From positions 1 to 21,448 of the forward strand of contig JASJQH010000204.1 of NCBI GenBank assembly GCA_040143965.1: a stretch of DNA of 21,448 nucleotides, read 5' to 3'. The DNA comes from Basidiobolus ranarum. Taxonomy: Eukaryota > Basidiobolomycota > Basidiobolomycetes > Basidiobolales. The position numbers and the translations under genes are program-made. Below, piece after piece: positions 1 through 10,578 of the stretch. Positions within the stretch are counted from its first letter, which is position 1; every line of letters starts with the position of its first letter. The notes beneath the pieces are model-generated. The model saw only the letters and a list, made by a program, of their open reading frames with translations, ran no database searches and was not told the origin of the DNA.

Positions 1-395
1 TAAGCAAAGGCATTCTAGGCTCACCGTGTATAACCGTCAGCACGTGTTTTTGAAGCTGAGTTACAAGTAAGAGTGGATGTCCAGTGGGCGGGTCTACTTT
101 GGTAATGAGTGAGCACCTTAAGTGGATAGGCAGAGCGGCCATTAATTAAATAAACAAAAGTGACGAATGAATAAGCTCATGCATGGATTTGACGATGCGA
201 GGAATTGATATTCAGCTCATTGTTCTTAAACCAGCATCATTCGGATCCCTAATTTGAACGAAACAGGTTGAAATACCCCTCGTTAACTATTGTAGTGATT
301 CAGTGATGCTTATAATGATTGTGTAAGTGATGTTTATAATGATTGTGTAAGTGTTCCACAAAGTGCTCCACGCAGACTATTTTTTTTTACCCTGC
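1..395. other. Upstream gene-free stretch
   Basis: No coding region of convincing length or composition is visible on either strand. The only structure I see is a two-copy 24-bp tandem repeat (listed separately) followed by a short T-run at about 380-388, just before the TATA-like element of the first gene. The stretch probably holds the promoter of the CRAL-TRIO gene and perhaps the far flank of a gene outside the window. Confidence 0.5.
303..353. repeat. 24-bp tandem repeat, two copies
   Basis: Unit 1 is 303-326 and unit 2 is 327-350, with three further bases (351-353) continuing the pattern. The two units differ at one base (C at 309, T at 333). The repeat lies about 110-160 bp upstream of the ATG at 461, so it sits in the presumed promoter. 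It may be a duplicated binding site or simple slippage; the sequence does not decide. Confidence 0.85.
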
Positions 396-402
396 TATAA
401 AT
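396..402 (+). promoter_or_regulatory. TATA-like element of the CRAL-TRIO gene
   Basis: The sequence TATAAAT sits 59 bp before the ATG at 461, in a GC-flanked context (CCTGC before it). Position and sequence fit a core promoter TATA box. No transcript evidence is available. Confidence 0.5.
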
Positions 403-460
403 TAAGGCCACAAGCCTAGCATTTCTTCTCAACACTTTCATAAACCTCACTTCATATTTC

Positions 461-1405
461 ATGGTTGATTTTTCACATCTTCACGAATTCAAAGAGCTAC
501 TAGACACAAAGCCATTCTCTCATGAGATTCACAATTTCTGTAGTTCAACACACAACCTTGATAGTTTCCTTACATCATTTCTTCGTTACAAAAACAACAA
601 TGTCAAGTCTTCAATGAAGATGCTACAGAACTATTGGCACTTCAGGTCTGAAAAAATAGGAACCACTAGGTAAGCCTCCTCTTCGGCGTTTTCTATTTTT
701 CCATTCCTCAACTCACATATTATTTTGTAGGTTATCTGCGTCAGATATTCGGAACCCACTTCTCTCTAAATTCATATCCATCCCAGACGCAACAGATGTC
801 GAAAATCGACAAATGGTTATCATATTTTTCGATCGTATACTTGAGAATCATTTAACCCAACCAGACATCCTGAAAACTATCTGGTTTTTCCTTGAAAACA
901 TGATGGAGTTGCCGATATACCAAGAGAAAGGCATTTGTCTAGTGAGCATATTTGAGAACTCTATGGTTAGTAACCGTTTGAAATTCTTCCTGCAACGAAC
1001 CAGAACTAACATATTCTCCTTTAGTCAAGTGGAAACAAGGGCTTAGTAGAGTTGATTTTCGAGAGTATTCAAAACAAAGTCCCAGTCAAACTAGGGTCCG
1101 TATTTCTTTTGAACCCACCACCGTGGCTGAGATTCTTCTGGGCTTTGTCCAGCAATTTTATGAAGTCCAAACTTGTCAAACGAGTAACACTTCTTTCTGG
1201 CGACTACCAGATGCAACTGTTCGATATGATCGGAAGGAATAATCTAATCAGTGAATTAGGAGGAGATTTGGAATTTGACCAAGATGAATGGCTTCGTGCC
1301 TTCTATCCTGATTTAGATTTTTCTCGACCTAGACATGGACTCTACTCCTCATTGAGCGGGTCAATGACTTCGTTCGACAGTCAAGTTGACATTATCTGTC
1401 AGTAG
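461..1405 (+). CDS. CRAL-TRIO (Sec14-like) lipid-binding protein
   Basis: Three exons, 461-669, 731-965 and 1025-1405, join in frame to 274 residues. The introns are 61 and 59 nt with GT-AG ends. Residues about 33-63 (FLRYKNNNV...KMLQNYWHFR) match the small helical CRAL-TRIO N-terminal region. Residues about 95-230 match the lipid-binding pocket: the run VFLLNPPPWLRFFWALSSNF followed by KRVTLLSGDY and the ISELGGDL element typical of Sec14, TTPA and clavesin-type proteins. Proteins of this family carry a hydrophobic ligand (phosphoinositide, phosphatidylcholine, tocopherol or retinoid) between membranes or present it to lipid kinases. The ligand cannot be told from sequence. There is no signal peptide or membrane segment, so it is probably cytosolic. 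The tail after residue 250 is short and Ser-rich. No broken exon is seen. The family call is firm; exact orthology is not. Confidence 0.88.
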
Positions 1406-2371
1406 TTATCATCTGTAAGCAACCATCATTCCACCTGTATAAATTGTGTATTGTATGTATTATATTCATGAGATCAAGCGCTCTACTCCCGTAGCCAATG
1501 TAACCTGAATGTTCCACCTAATTAACCTACCTACTATTAACCCTCTTAACCTAATTGTCCTACCTACTTAACCAGTCCATACTTGCCCCATTGGATTAAT
1601 TATTCGAATCCTTTGTTTTGACTCGCCTCCCGGCAACCTCACCCTTGTAACTTTAATCTTGTAATTTAAAAGTAATTAATCAGCGCTTGGTTTCCCCACA
1701 TCTTTCCCTTACCATCACAATCAATGAAAATAAATAGACTGTTTATATCGAGTAATAGTTCTATCTTGATCTCGGCCTCGAGTGTAAATCAACCAACCGA
1801 GCGGAACAATACCTGGGAATTTCCATTTCAATGGAGGTCTTTTCTCCGAGTATTTCCAAAACAAATAAACTGAAATTCCTTTAAGAAGTTCCAAAACCCC
1901 TTCTATTCGGAAGTAGTGCCACTCCGGTATTTCCAAGAAAAGTGGTACCAGCATAATCGCTTGTTTGCATATGATGGTGCATAGATACGCCTTTTTTTTC
2001 AGGCTAGATCAAGGAATACTAGCTATGATAGCCATCGCTTCTCTAACTTAATTCTTGGGAATTTTCTATTGATTTGTTTATATATATATGGGATTCTTGG
2101 TTTAAAGTAATCTTACGTTCAACATATCAGTAACCAAATTAAAAGCTATCTTCGATTAAAATAACCTTGTATTTCAGGTCCAGGAAGGAAAAGGTAAAGG
2201 TAAAAACAAAATCCATTCGTATACCAATAAAACCACTTATGCTTGTGTTGAGAAGTAAATAAACATGAGGGAAATGCAATAAAATCATTCCATGGGGGGA
2301 TAATAAGGATTGGTTGATATATGATGTGAATGGTATAAATTAAGTTAAATGAGCAAACTGGGGGGGGGGAT
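1406..2371. other. Convergent spacer between CRAL-TRIO gene and rho3
   Basis: This holds the 3' ends of two converging genes. Short AT repeats occur (for example around 2079-2090), and a run of ten G at 2360-2369 lies immediately after the rho3 stop, so the rho3 3' UTR starts with a C-run. An open frame on the minus strand at 1721-1954 shows no domain and no homology I recognise. I see no further gene. Confidence 0.5.
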
Positions 2372-3213
2372 TTACAAAATCAAACATTTACTTCTGGTGC
2401 CATCTTCGTTAGAAACCTTAATCTTCAAGGCAAGTCGAGCTGCTTGCTCAAAAACTTCTTTAACTCCACGATTGCACTTGGCAGAACATTCGGAGTAACG
2501 AGCTGCTTGAATTCTTCTAGCGACAGCAAGTCCCTAATATATATATGAAAGATAAGTTTACACTAGAGCAGATAAGTAATAAAAGGAAAAAAAAGAAAAA
2601 TGATACTGACTTCGTCGTATGAAATGGGTGTTTCTTGCATTCTACTCAGACTTTGTAAAGTTTTTTCATCTTCTCTCAAGTCACACTTCAGTGCCACCAA
2701 TAGAATCCTGACTCCAGGAGCATATTCGAGAATTTCATCCAACCATTTACTCTCAATATTATCCAAAGAATCTCTACTTTCAACCGAAAAACACAACAAG
2801 ATGACGTGAGTATCGGAATAGGAAAGGGTTCTAAGTCGGTCAAAATCTTCTTGGCCTTAAAAAGAAAGGAAAGGAGTTAGTCTGGTTTATCTCTACGAAA
2901 AGATTTTTTAAAAAAAATTATTTTAATATATACCAGCAGTGTCCCAAAGAGATAGTTCCACTGTTCTCCCGTCTAAACTAATCTCGTGAACATAATTTTC
3001 AAATACGGTTGGTTCGTATGTCTTTTCAAGTTAAAAAGAAGGTGGTTTAGCACATTTTAAGTTCAATCCTTCAAAAGAGTACATATGAATTTCAAATACC
3101 TCTGGAAAGTAACCACGAGTGAATACATTTAGAACAGAGGTTTTACCGCAGGCGCCATCACCAAGAATAAGTAATTTTCGGCTAGATATCTGTGTTCTAA
3201 AGCAACTTGACAT
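2372..3213 (-). CDS. rho3: Rho3-type small GTPase
   Basis: Four exons on the minus strand (3213-3100, 3021-2934, 2855-2611, 2533-2372) give 202 residues. The introns are 78, 78 and 77 nt. All nucleotide-binding motifs are present: P-loop GDGACGKT (18-25), switch [11 protein letters not shown] (39-48), DTAGQE (65-70), LKCD (123-126) and CSAK (165-168). [16 protein letters not shown] and CNRGVKEVF are Rho3 signatures rather than Rho1, Rho2 or Cdc42, and the N-terminus MSSCF matches fission yeast Rho3. The C-terminus is CLIL, a CAAX box ending in leucine, which predicts geranylgeranylation. Cys4 is a plausible palmitoylation site by analogy with yeast Rho3 (inference). Rho3 acts at the plasma membrane in polarised exocytosis and actin organisation through formins and the exocyst. 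The catalytic Gln69 is intact, so it should be a working switch. Confidence 0.93.
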
Positions 3214-3851
3214 TCTTACAAAAATAGGACTCAATTGAAAAGAGGGTAGGTTTTATTAAACACGAGTATGAAATGTGGTATCGAAAAAAGGAGAAGCTTA
3301 ACAATATAAGAATCAAAGAGAAAGCACCAAAAATCAAGAGCCCTTATACTGTTTCTATCAATACGTTGGTTTTTATTGATTACTTAGTGGTAGTTCTCCA
3401 AAGGCGTACAAGTTTTCAGGTCAATGTTTAGTCTTACTAAATTTGTCATCTCTTGGCCAATCATTACCGATTGGTGATGTTTACATAATATCTCAAAAGC
3501 GTAGATTTATGCTAGACTATAATAGTATATTATTTTCCATATCTTTTTATTTTCATGGTTACATCTGATTTATGCTAGACTATAATAGCAATATCTTATT
3601 TATAACATGAACTTGGGGTGCAAGTTGCATTAAGAGATTATGTTATAGCTGGAAGCTCACCTGGGATTTATTTACAGCCAGAAATGCAAGAGGTTGCAGC
3701 AAGTCTTTCGTACAAAAAAAATAGGAAAGAATGTGGATAATCGGGTCAGAATACATAGTATAATTAAAGTACAACTTGAATAATGTGGAAACGTCACATG
3801 ATAAATCTAGACTGATACCCTATACGAACAACCTACCTAAAACGTAACGAC
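3214..3851. other. rho3 upstream region and Rab5 3' flank
   Basis: The spacer separates two genes on the minus strand. It must hold the rho3 promoter and the Rab5 3' end. A 22-bp exact direct repeat (listed separately) is the only clear structure. No coding region is apparent. Confidence 0.5.
3504..3588. repeat. 22-bp exact direct repeat, 63 bp apart
   Basis: The same 22 bases, containing the core TATGCTAGACTATAATAG, occur at 3504-3525 and 3567-3588. The flanks differ, so this is not a longer tandem array. The copies lie about 290-375 bp upstream of the rho3 start codon. They could be duplicated regulatory sites or a chance local duplication. Confidence 0.9.
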
Positions 3852-4823
3852 CTAGCAAGCACATTTGGAGTTGGTTTTGTTGGTAGTTCCATTACTAGTC
3901 CGGTCATCAAGATTAACTCGACTATTTCCAGTCGACACTGAACCAGAGCGTAAACGAGTAGAAGCTGATATTTGTTCGGTAGGGATTTCTTTAGCTATTT
4001 AGAGCGAGGAGTCAGTGAGTTATCAAATTGATAAACGATATCATGAAATTGAATTACCGATCTGAGTGAATACTTCGTTCACACCATGTCCATTTTTAGC
4101 GCTAGTTTCGAAGAACACGAGGCCACTCTCATTAGCATAAGCCTCCACTTCTTCAGTGAGAACTTCCCGAGTTGCATTCAACTCCTCTTTTGTATCGCCC
4201 TCCGATGGTACTGTCAGATCAGCTTTATTACCGACTAGAGCAATAACTATATTAGGGTTTGCTTGTCTCTGTAGCTCTTTGATCCATATTTTGGCTTTAT
4301 CTAGCGAGATCTGAATGATATGGGAAATTAATAAGAACATTCTGGATTGCTTGACAGCCCTAGAGTACTTACAGCTTTAGTAATGTCATAAACCACGACT
4401 GCGGCTTGGGCATTACGATAATACATCGGAGCAAGGGAATGAAAGCGTTCCTGTCCAGCTGTATCCCAAATTTCAAATTTGATCACTTTATCTTCAAGTC
4501 TACATTTTTGAGTCAGAAAAGCCGCTGTTGTAGGTAAAAAGTAAAGAAGATCACTCTATGTTAAGCGTAGATAGATGAATAAAAGAGAGGTGAATCGAAT
4601 TACCCCCAATCGTGGGCCCCTTTTTTTCTTGAAAATCATTATTGACAAAGCGAAGGACCAAACTTGACTTTCCAACTGCTGCTTCTCCTATGATAGAACC
4701 ATAAAGAATGTTCACAGTTAATCACATGCGGAGAATCAAAGGTGATATGAACGTAGAGTTACCGAGAAGGACCAGTTTGGCCTGGATAGGTTTCGTATCT
4801 GCGCTAGTGTGGATGGCAGCCAT
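3852..4823 (-). CDS. ypt5: Rab5-type GTPase (Vps21/Ypt5)
   Basis: Five exons on the minus strand (4823-4763, 4687-4604, 4524-4373, 4310-4058, 3994-3852) give 230 residues. The introns are 75, 79, 62 and 63 nt. Motifs: P-loop GEAAVGKS (21-28), switch I with PTIGAAFLTQ (45-54), DTAGQE (69-74), NKAD (128-131) and ETSAK (167-171). The run [13 protein letters not shown] and the segment [11 protein letters not shown] are diagnostic of Rab5. The C-terminus CAC is a CXC double-geranylgeranylation signal, as in yeast Vps21 (CSC). Residues 132-155 are longer and more acidic than in human Rab5, a trait shared with Vps21. Rab5 directs homotypic early endosome fusion and recruits PI3-kinase and FYVE effectors. 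The start at 4823 gives the usual short N-terminal arm. An in-frame ATG at 4862 would add 13 residues and cannot be excluded. Confidence 0.93.
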
Positions 4824-5647
4824 GCTACTTTCGTCGGTTAATATCGAGGTAGAGGAAGTCATATCGAATATTAGAACAAAAGCGACAAGTAAGCAGGCTA
4901 AATAAGAGGATCTCACCAAAGTTAAAGAGGCTAGTAAACGGTTTTTATCAAGGGAAATTCAATGCTATACCGGTCAAACGACATGCATCAGTCGAATCGA
5001 TAATTTCCCGATGTGAGTTGAAACTTATGGGGATTTTCCTTTGCATACAAACTTAAATGGTGACAGCTTCAAACCAAACATTTTTGCGACCATTCTCTGC
5101 ACTCTGCAGTGCCAATATATATATATTATTGAGTGCGACCCTGTGACAGTGACTTGGCCATTGTCATGTTAATGCAAGACCAATTATTTCAAAAAGAAGT
5201 AAGGAGTTGGCAAGGCATTGCAGTCCTTCAGTCATAATAGTGATTAAGATCAACAGGGATTCTGCTTCTGTAAACAACAATCATTCGTCATTTTAAAAGT
5301 GGGTGAATTTTCAACTCAGGCCAGGATGTTACTAAGCCTTGAGCGACATACCAGCAATACAGGTGTGGTTATTCAGATAAATATAGATCAAAGCAGATGT
5401 TGAAGTTCTTCAAGATATGAAATGAACATAATGGGCCATTTCAAACTATCTATTTTGATTGCACAAACATGTAAGCAACGAAGATCCCTGCTTGAGAATG
5501 GAATTCATTTATTTCTTTCCAATCATTCAATGTTTTCACAGCAAGTATAGACGAGGTAGGACTTGAACGCATGCAAACTGTCAATCGCATCTAAACCCCG
5601 TTAATATTCTTTATAAAGACCTAAAATCCGTTCGCTTACTTACTAAA
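4824..5647. other. Divergent promoter region, Rab5 and zinc transporter
   Basis: The region lies between two start codons facing away from each other, so it should carry both promoters. A TATA-like TTTATAAAG element at about 5610-5618 precedes the transporter ATG by about 30 bp. A fragment at about 5555-5575 resembles a tRNA T-loop on the minus strand, but the stem does not pair. No gene is seen. Confidence 0.5.
5610..5618 (+). promoter_or_regulatory. TATA-like element of the zinc transporter gene
   Basis: TTTATAAAG lies about 30 bp before the ATG at 5648. The spacing would give a very short 5' leader if this is the functional TATA box, so it may be fortuitous. Confidence 0.35.
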
Positions 5648-7110
5648 ATGGCTCTCAAACGAACTACAAGACTTGTCATCCTATTAAGTCTAACGACTAT
5701 CCTATTCCTTGCTGAACTGATTGTGGGCTATCTGGTGGGTTCCATTGCTCTAATTGCCGACTCGTTCCACATGCTAAGCGACTTGCTTAGTATTGTGGTT
5801 GCTCTGTATGCTATAAGGGTGAGTTTCCACTGAGAGATTTGTATGGATTCACAAGCCTAACATATGTTCTATATCTATTAGCTTGCCAAGAGGAAAACCT
5901 ATGAATCCCACTATACTTATGGTTGGCAGCGTGCAGAAGTAATTGGTGCACTGATCAATGGAGTATTCTTAATTGCACTTTGCTTTTCCATCTTTATCGA
6001 AGCTATTCAGCGGTTTTTCGAACCTCGAGGTATTGTTTGAACCGATCAAGTTTTGAATATCCATTTTACTTACAATGATGTTGGGTGAAGAAATTGAAAA
6101 TCCAGTTCTGGTCTTAATTGTTGGTGGCTTGGGGCTAATCGTAAATACCGTTGGGCTCTTCTTGTTTCATGGTAAGTGCTCATAACTTGAGTGAGTAACA
6201 AATTTATTCAATGGAATATTGTAGAGCATTCACATGCTGGCCATTCGCATGGTGTGCCATCCCCTCGGGATATCGAGAACTCTGTTTCTTGTGGAGATTC
6301 AGCTCTGAGCCATCAATCAGGCCTTCAAACCACAGAAGGACTTCCCATATCACATCATACAATAGATGGTGCTACCGAAGAAATCGCTGTCAGTAAAGAA
6401 GAACGCCAAAGTGATTCCAGCAAACTAAATATGCACGGGGTCTTTTTACATGTACTTGGCGATGCCCTTGGAAGTATTGCGGTTATCATCAGCTCACTGA
6501 TTATCTGGTTGACCACATTTCCTCAAAGATTCTTATTCGATCCTATCATAAGGTATATTACATATATAGCCTCCATTTGTAACCTGGAAACTTATCTAAT
6601 CAATTTCTTGTTGAATAGCCTGTTGATCACTGGCTTCATACTATATTTTACCATTCCTTTGGGTAAGTGCAGAGTGTTTGGGAGCATGACTTTAAAATAA
6701 TCGACTAAACCACCTAATTTAGTGAGATCCTCAGCCTATATTTTACTACAAGGAGTACCTCGGTCCATTCCAGTTGATGAACTTCGCAATAGAATTCTCA
6801 AGGTAACTACATTAAAAAGTCAATAGAAACAGCCATCCGATATTAATATTTGTTGGCTCAGATTTCCAATGTAATTTCACTCCATGAATTACATATCTGG
6901 CAACTTTCGGACAACAAAACCATAGCTTCTGTACATATCCATGTTACCAATGTCTCGGAGTACATGGTGGTTGCTACAGAGGTTAGAAGATTATTACATT
7001 CCTATGGTATTCATTCCGCCACAATCCAACCTGAATTCTCATCGGAACGCACGGAGAACATACCAAGAGATGTCAGTAGAGATGAATTTGATTTTATTGA
7101 AGATGTTTGA
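5648..7110 (+). CDS. zrc1: CDF/SLC30 zinc transporter, Zrc1/Cot1 type
   Basis: Seven exons (5648-5818, 5882-6029, 6091-6171, 6225-6552, 6619-6662, 6723-6802, 6862-7110) give 366 residues. The six introns are 53-66 nt. Six membrane segments are visible at about 8-31, 33-56, 76-100, 111-132, 204-229 and 238-268. The paired zinc-site motifs HMLSD (41-45, TM2) and HVLGD (209-213, TM5) are complete, which fits the HxxxD x HxxxD site of zinc-type CDF proteins. A cytosolic loop between TM4 and TM5 starts with EHSHAGHSHG and is otherwise Ser-rich and only modestly His-rich. The C-terminal domain (about 284-342, with HELHIWQL and VHIHV) is the usual dimerising cytoplasmic fold. Such proteins exchange cytosolic zinc, and sometimes cobalt, for protons into the vacuole and give metal tolerance. 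No damage is seen. Cot1, Zrc1 and animal ZnT1 types cannot be separated confidently here. Confidence 0.92.
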
Positions 7111-7422
7111 TTGGTGATACTAAGTGATTTAATTACGAAAACAGGACACAAGTGAGACACTATGCTTACTTGGGTGCTCTTCAGAGTGTGATGAGAAGAA
7201 ATGCTGCGAAATAGACAACCCTTCATTGGAGAACATGACTAAGGATAGTTAGAAGAACAAACATTGGATTGTACTATAGATTCGATATTTTTAGGTATCG
7301 ATGTTTTTAGAATTCGATAGATAATTTAATAGTGATCTGAGTCCATTGATATTTGTCGCTCATGTGTATGTACAGTTTATGGTGTTGATTCGATGAAAAT
7401 GAGACACTTGGTTTATTCATTT

Positions 7423-7428
7423 AATAAA
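7423..7428 (+). terminator. Candidate polyadenylation signal
   Basis: AATAAA on the plus strand, about 313 nt after the zinc transporter stop. It is a consensus hexamer only, with no transcript support. Confidence 0.35.
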
Positions 7429-7620
7429 ATCAATATGAAGGGATTAAGTTTACACATATATAGGATAACGGTTTAGTGGTTGGTTCATCATATTTAAAGA
7501 GTAATTGCTAATGAAAAAGTGACACCAAAATTTTCATCAAACCTTGAAAGATATTGGTTGATCGAGCCACTCCTAATATTTGAAATGGATTATATTACTA
7601 TGTGAAGTGAGTAGGAGTAA

Positions 7621-7643
7621 GGGGAGAGGGGAGAGGGGAGGAG
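7621..7643. repeat. Purine-rich 7-bp tandem repeat
   Basis: The unit GGGGAGA occurs about three times in succession. It falls in the presumed 3' UTR of the RGS gene, where the transcript would read as a pyrimidine tract. This is a simple repeat with no assigned role. Confidence 0.75.
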
Positions 7644-7722
7644 ATAATCGATTGCAGCAATATCAACAGAGAAGATTTGATAGATCATCGATAAACAATG
7701 GATCCTAGAAACATCATCTGGC

Positions 7723-10578
7723 TTATACTGCATCAACTGTAGATGTAGAGTTTGCTTGTCGATGCAGCTCCTGTACCTCTCGACGTAACAATTCAAGGTC
7801 ATTTTTCATGGCGTTACGAACCAACGCTTCATTGCTGAATAAATCAAAATCCTCTAGACTTTGATGACTAAGATCTTCCAAGCTCTCATGGATACTGTAC
7901 AATCCTTCCGTAGCTAATTGATGACGAAGGAGGATATTTTGGGCGATCAACGACTCCAATCCCAAATCATTGCCGAAAAACCGTCGAAGCTTAGCTAACT
8001 TCTTCTGGCGATTCGCCTTGCCCGTAAGATCTTCCGATGATATATGTCCCTTTCCAGACTCCATGATGTTGGGCATAATGGATATCGAGGGTAGTTTTAG
8101 ATTATCGGGTTGCTCCTCCTCTTCCGCCGAAGGTGGATCACTGTCCGTTAGTAGTGCCAAAACCTGAATGTATTGAACTAGATCCTCTACGGACGCATCG
8201 TTCTCCACCAACAACGAAAGTACAGATGTTCTTTTCTTAGAAGGAGCGTCATTGCTCTTGTCAACAATTAAATCTTTAGGTGGGTGATGACCAAAAACTC
8301 GTTCAAGTTTGTTAGCCTTCTTTAAGCGTAATCGTTTGATCTCTGGTGAAATAGGTTTTCCATTTCTGTCCAGTAAACTATCCTTTCTTTCCATTGGTTT
8401 TTTAGTTAAATCATCTACTGAGGGATAGGTTCCTAGAAGTTGGTATAACTTGACAAGCTTCTTGCGCTTAACCTCTTTAGAAGATCTTCGATAGAGTGGA
8501 CCTGGAGTGGGCAATGGCTCACTGATTGTAGTGTCTGGTAATGAGCAGGTATCACTGTCAATGCTCGATCTACAGTTAATGACAGGGTAGGTTAAAGATT
8601 TGAATGCTGTTTGCTCATCTATAGGCTCTCCAAGTAAACACTTCAACTTTCTGGAACGTTTAGTAAGAACTCTACGTTCTTCCGAGGATAAATCGTTATA
8701 CGTTGAAATAGGAAGAGCTGACTCTGGTGGAGGTCTTTGGCAATTTGAACACTCAGCAGGCAAGCAAGTCTCTTTATGGCTGATTAGATTTTGATACTCT
8801 AATTGAGCATTTGGTAATCTTTTACCAAAGAAGCACTCCAGTTTTTCGAGTTTACCTAACTTTTTCTTTTTACCTGGCGTATTTAATGATACATGTGAAG
8901 GCAAGCTGGATATTGAGCTGATACTATTTCTTCTTGCAGAATCCATTACTTCGTAAAATTGTTGTTGCGTCAGCTCTTCTTCAGTTAATCGTTGGCCAAA
9001 GAACTTCGAGAGCTTCTTCTCCAGTCGCATTTTCCTACGCTTTTGTGCCAAGGTCAGCCTTCTACCATCGCAGAAATAATTGTGCCCAGTAGAAAGGGAA
9101 TCAGGGAAGTATTGCTTAAGAATACGATCCAATATTTCTTCTTTAAACCAGCTTTCATCTTTTCTATCACATTGGGTCTGTATGTCGCCGATAATACCAT
9201 CGATCAATTCAATATTCATGGTAAGGCCATCAAGTGGTTGGTGTGTGATTGACTTGGAGAGATGGCCTAAATCTATAATAATCAAAACACTGTTAAGATT
9301 CCTTCAGGCTGAGTTTTTGATAAGGATAGGATAGTTTACCGCTTTGATATTGATCCAACATCTTTTCATAATGACTAGACTCCTCAAAACACTGAAATGT
9401 ATGGTGCATCAGCATTTCATAAACATACTCTTGAGCTTCATCAAATATAGTGATATTCGGGATGTATTCCTCTTCCGAAACGAAAGTAGATGGAATGTCA
9501 TTTCTAATTTCATCACAAAGGTTCACTTGAAGTGGGGAATCTTTCGCAATATAAGTTTGATAGATATATTGTGCGACGTTTGGGACTAGTGATAGCATAG
9601 TATTGCGGAATAACTCCACTTCAATCCAGAATAGCAAGTTCTCAATGGCGTATTCTTGCAAGCAGTATTGCTGGAAATATGATAGAAGTTTCCTATTGAA
9701 CAAAATACTTTGAAACCGCTCATCAAGTACATCCGTTATGCTATTCTTCCAGTCCTTTTTCGTTCCATCGGTGAAATCTTTATATTGGCCATACGAAATA
9801 TCCGATTCAGTAGCTGAATGAACTCTGCTATGCATTGACCCTTGGCTACGAAGAGATTTTCGGATACCAGGAAACGACCATCGTTTTTTCTCACTGTAAC
9901 TAGCTGACTTCCTTTCTGTTGCGCGAAGATTTTGTACAGGGGCTGCATTCAATACAATTAAGTTAACTACTCGTTCAACAACTAAAATAAAATACTGCTA
10001 AATATACCTTCATAGACGTTTACAACACGGACAATATCATTCATATTTAGAACCTCTCCAACGGCATCTGAAAAACGAAGCTCTATTTGGTCAACAAATA
10101 ATGAGCCACACACCAGTGGAATTGGTTGGTTTTCACCGACTTCAGAGTCACCACATTCCTCAAATTGATTTAACAAATCCATTTTAGCACAGTCCTCTTC
10201 AGAGTCTAGGCTAGAAAGTACAGGCTCTGAAGGTGCACAGGAAAAGTTAAAAGCATATTCAGCCTCAATTTGCCTAGCTAGCTCTTCAATGGTACTAGTA
10301 CGAGAACTGGTAATAGGGAAGCATTGGTCATTCACTTGAGCATATATTCGAATGAAGGAAAAAATATGGTTTGAGGTACGTCTGTGGCGGATATCTTGTA
10401 ATTTGGAGCGACGAATCTGACGTTCAATTTCGAAGGGAGTATTTGTTTGAAAATCAGGAGATATTTGAGCATAGGATAAAGGACGCCTCGTGGGTGTGGG
10501 CTCATTTGTTTGAGGGATATCCAAAGATGAACAGTCACTTTTTTGGGACTTGACACTCTCTTTTGAATTTTTACGCAT
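7723..10578 (-). CDS. Ubl-like/RGS protein with six KLxxFFG repeats
   Basis: Three exons on the minus strand (10578-10008, 9942-9340, 9272-7723) give 907 residues. The introns are 65 and 67 nt. Residues about 73-190 look like a ubiquitin-like or Ras-binding fold interrupted by an acidic insert (FIRIYAQVNDQCFPI ... TIEELARQIEAEYAF ... VGEVLNMNDIVRVVNV); this is inference. Residues about 260-391 are an RGS domain: YAIENLLFWIEVELF, PLQVNLC and TIFDEAQEYVYEML align with RGS4. The RGS4 Asp163 position appears to be His here, so GAP activity is uncertain. After residue 460 come six copies of a basic motif, roughly [KR][KR]x..KLxx[FLV][FL]Gxx[PLI], at about 470-491, 526-548, 593-615, 659-680, 703-726 and 811-834. 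The end, about 880-897, may form a coiled coil. RGS proteins switch off G-alpha signalling. I do not recognise the repeat as a named domain. Confidence 0.85.

Larger units (their letters stand above)
7111..7722. other. Convergent spacer, zinc transporter and RGS gene
   Basis: The 3' ends of two converging genes meet here. An AATAAA signal at 7423-7428 could serve the transporter, giving a 3' UTR of about 330 nt. A purine-rich repeat lies at 7621-7643. No gene is apparent. Confidence 0.5.

Noticed and set aside
239-262. Similarity between 239-262 and 10809-10832 (both start ATTCGGATCC)
   Set aside because: About 19 of 24 bases match over a short AT-rich stretch; probably chance, and neither site lies in a larger repeat.
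1721-1954. Minus-strand open frame of 77 codons
   Set aside because: No recognisable motif, no splice partners and no supporting context; likely a chance frame.
4862-4862. Upstream in-frame ATG for Rab5
   Set aside because: It would add a 13-residue extension not usual in Rab5; the ATG at 4823 gives the normal arm, though this cannot be excluded without transcripts.
4708-4905. Plus-strand open frame resembling a small membrane protein
   Set aside because: It is antisense to Rab5 exon 1 and the first Rab5 intron, which are firmly identified.
5550-5600. Minus-strand T-loop-like GTTCAAGTCC, possible tRNA
   Set aside because: The bases flanking the loop do not form a T stem, and no A box or acceptor stem is found upstream on that strand.
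8600-9334. Several plus-strand open frames inside the RGS gene
   Set aside because: They are antisense shadows of the long RGS exon and contain no domain.
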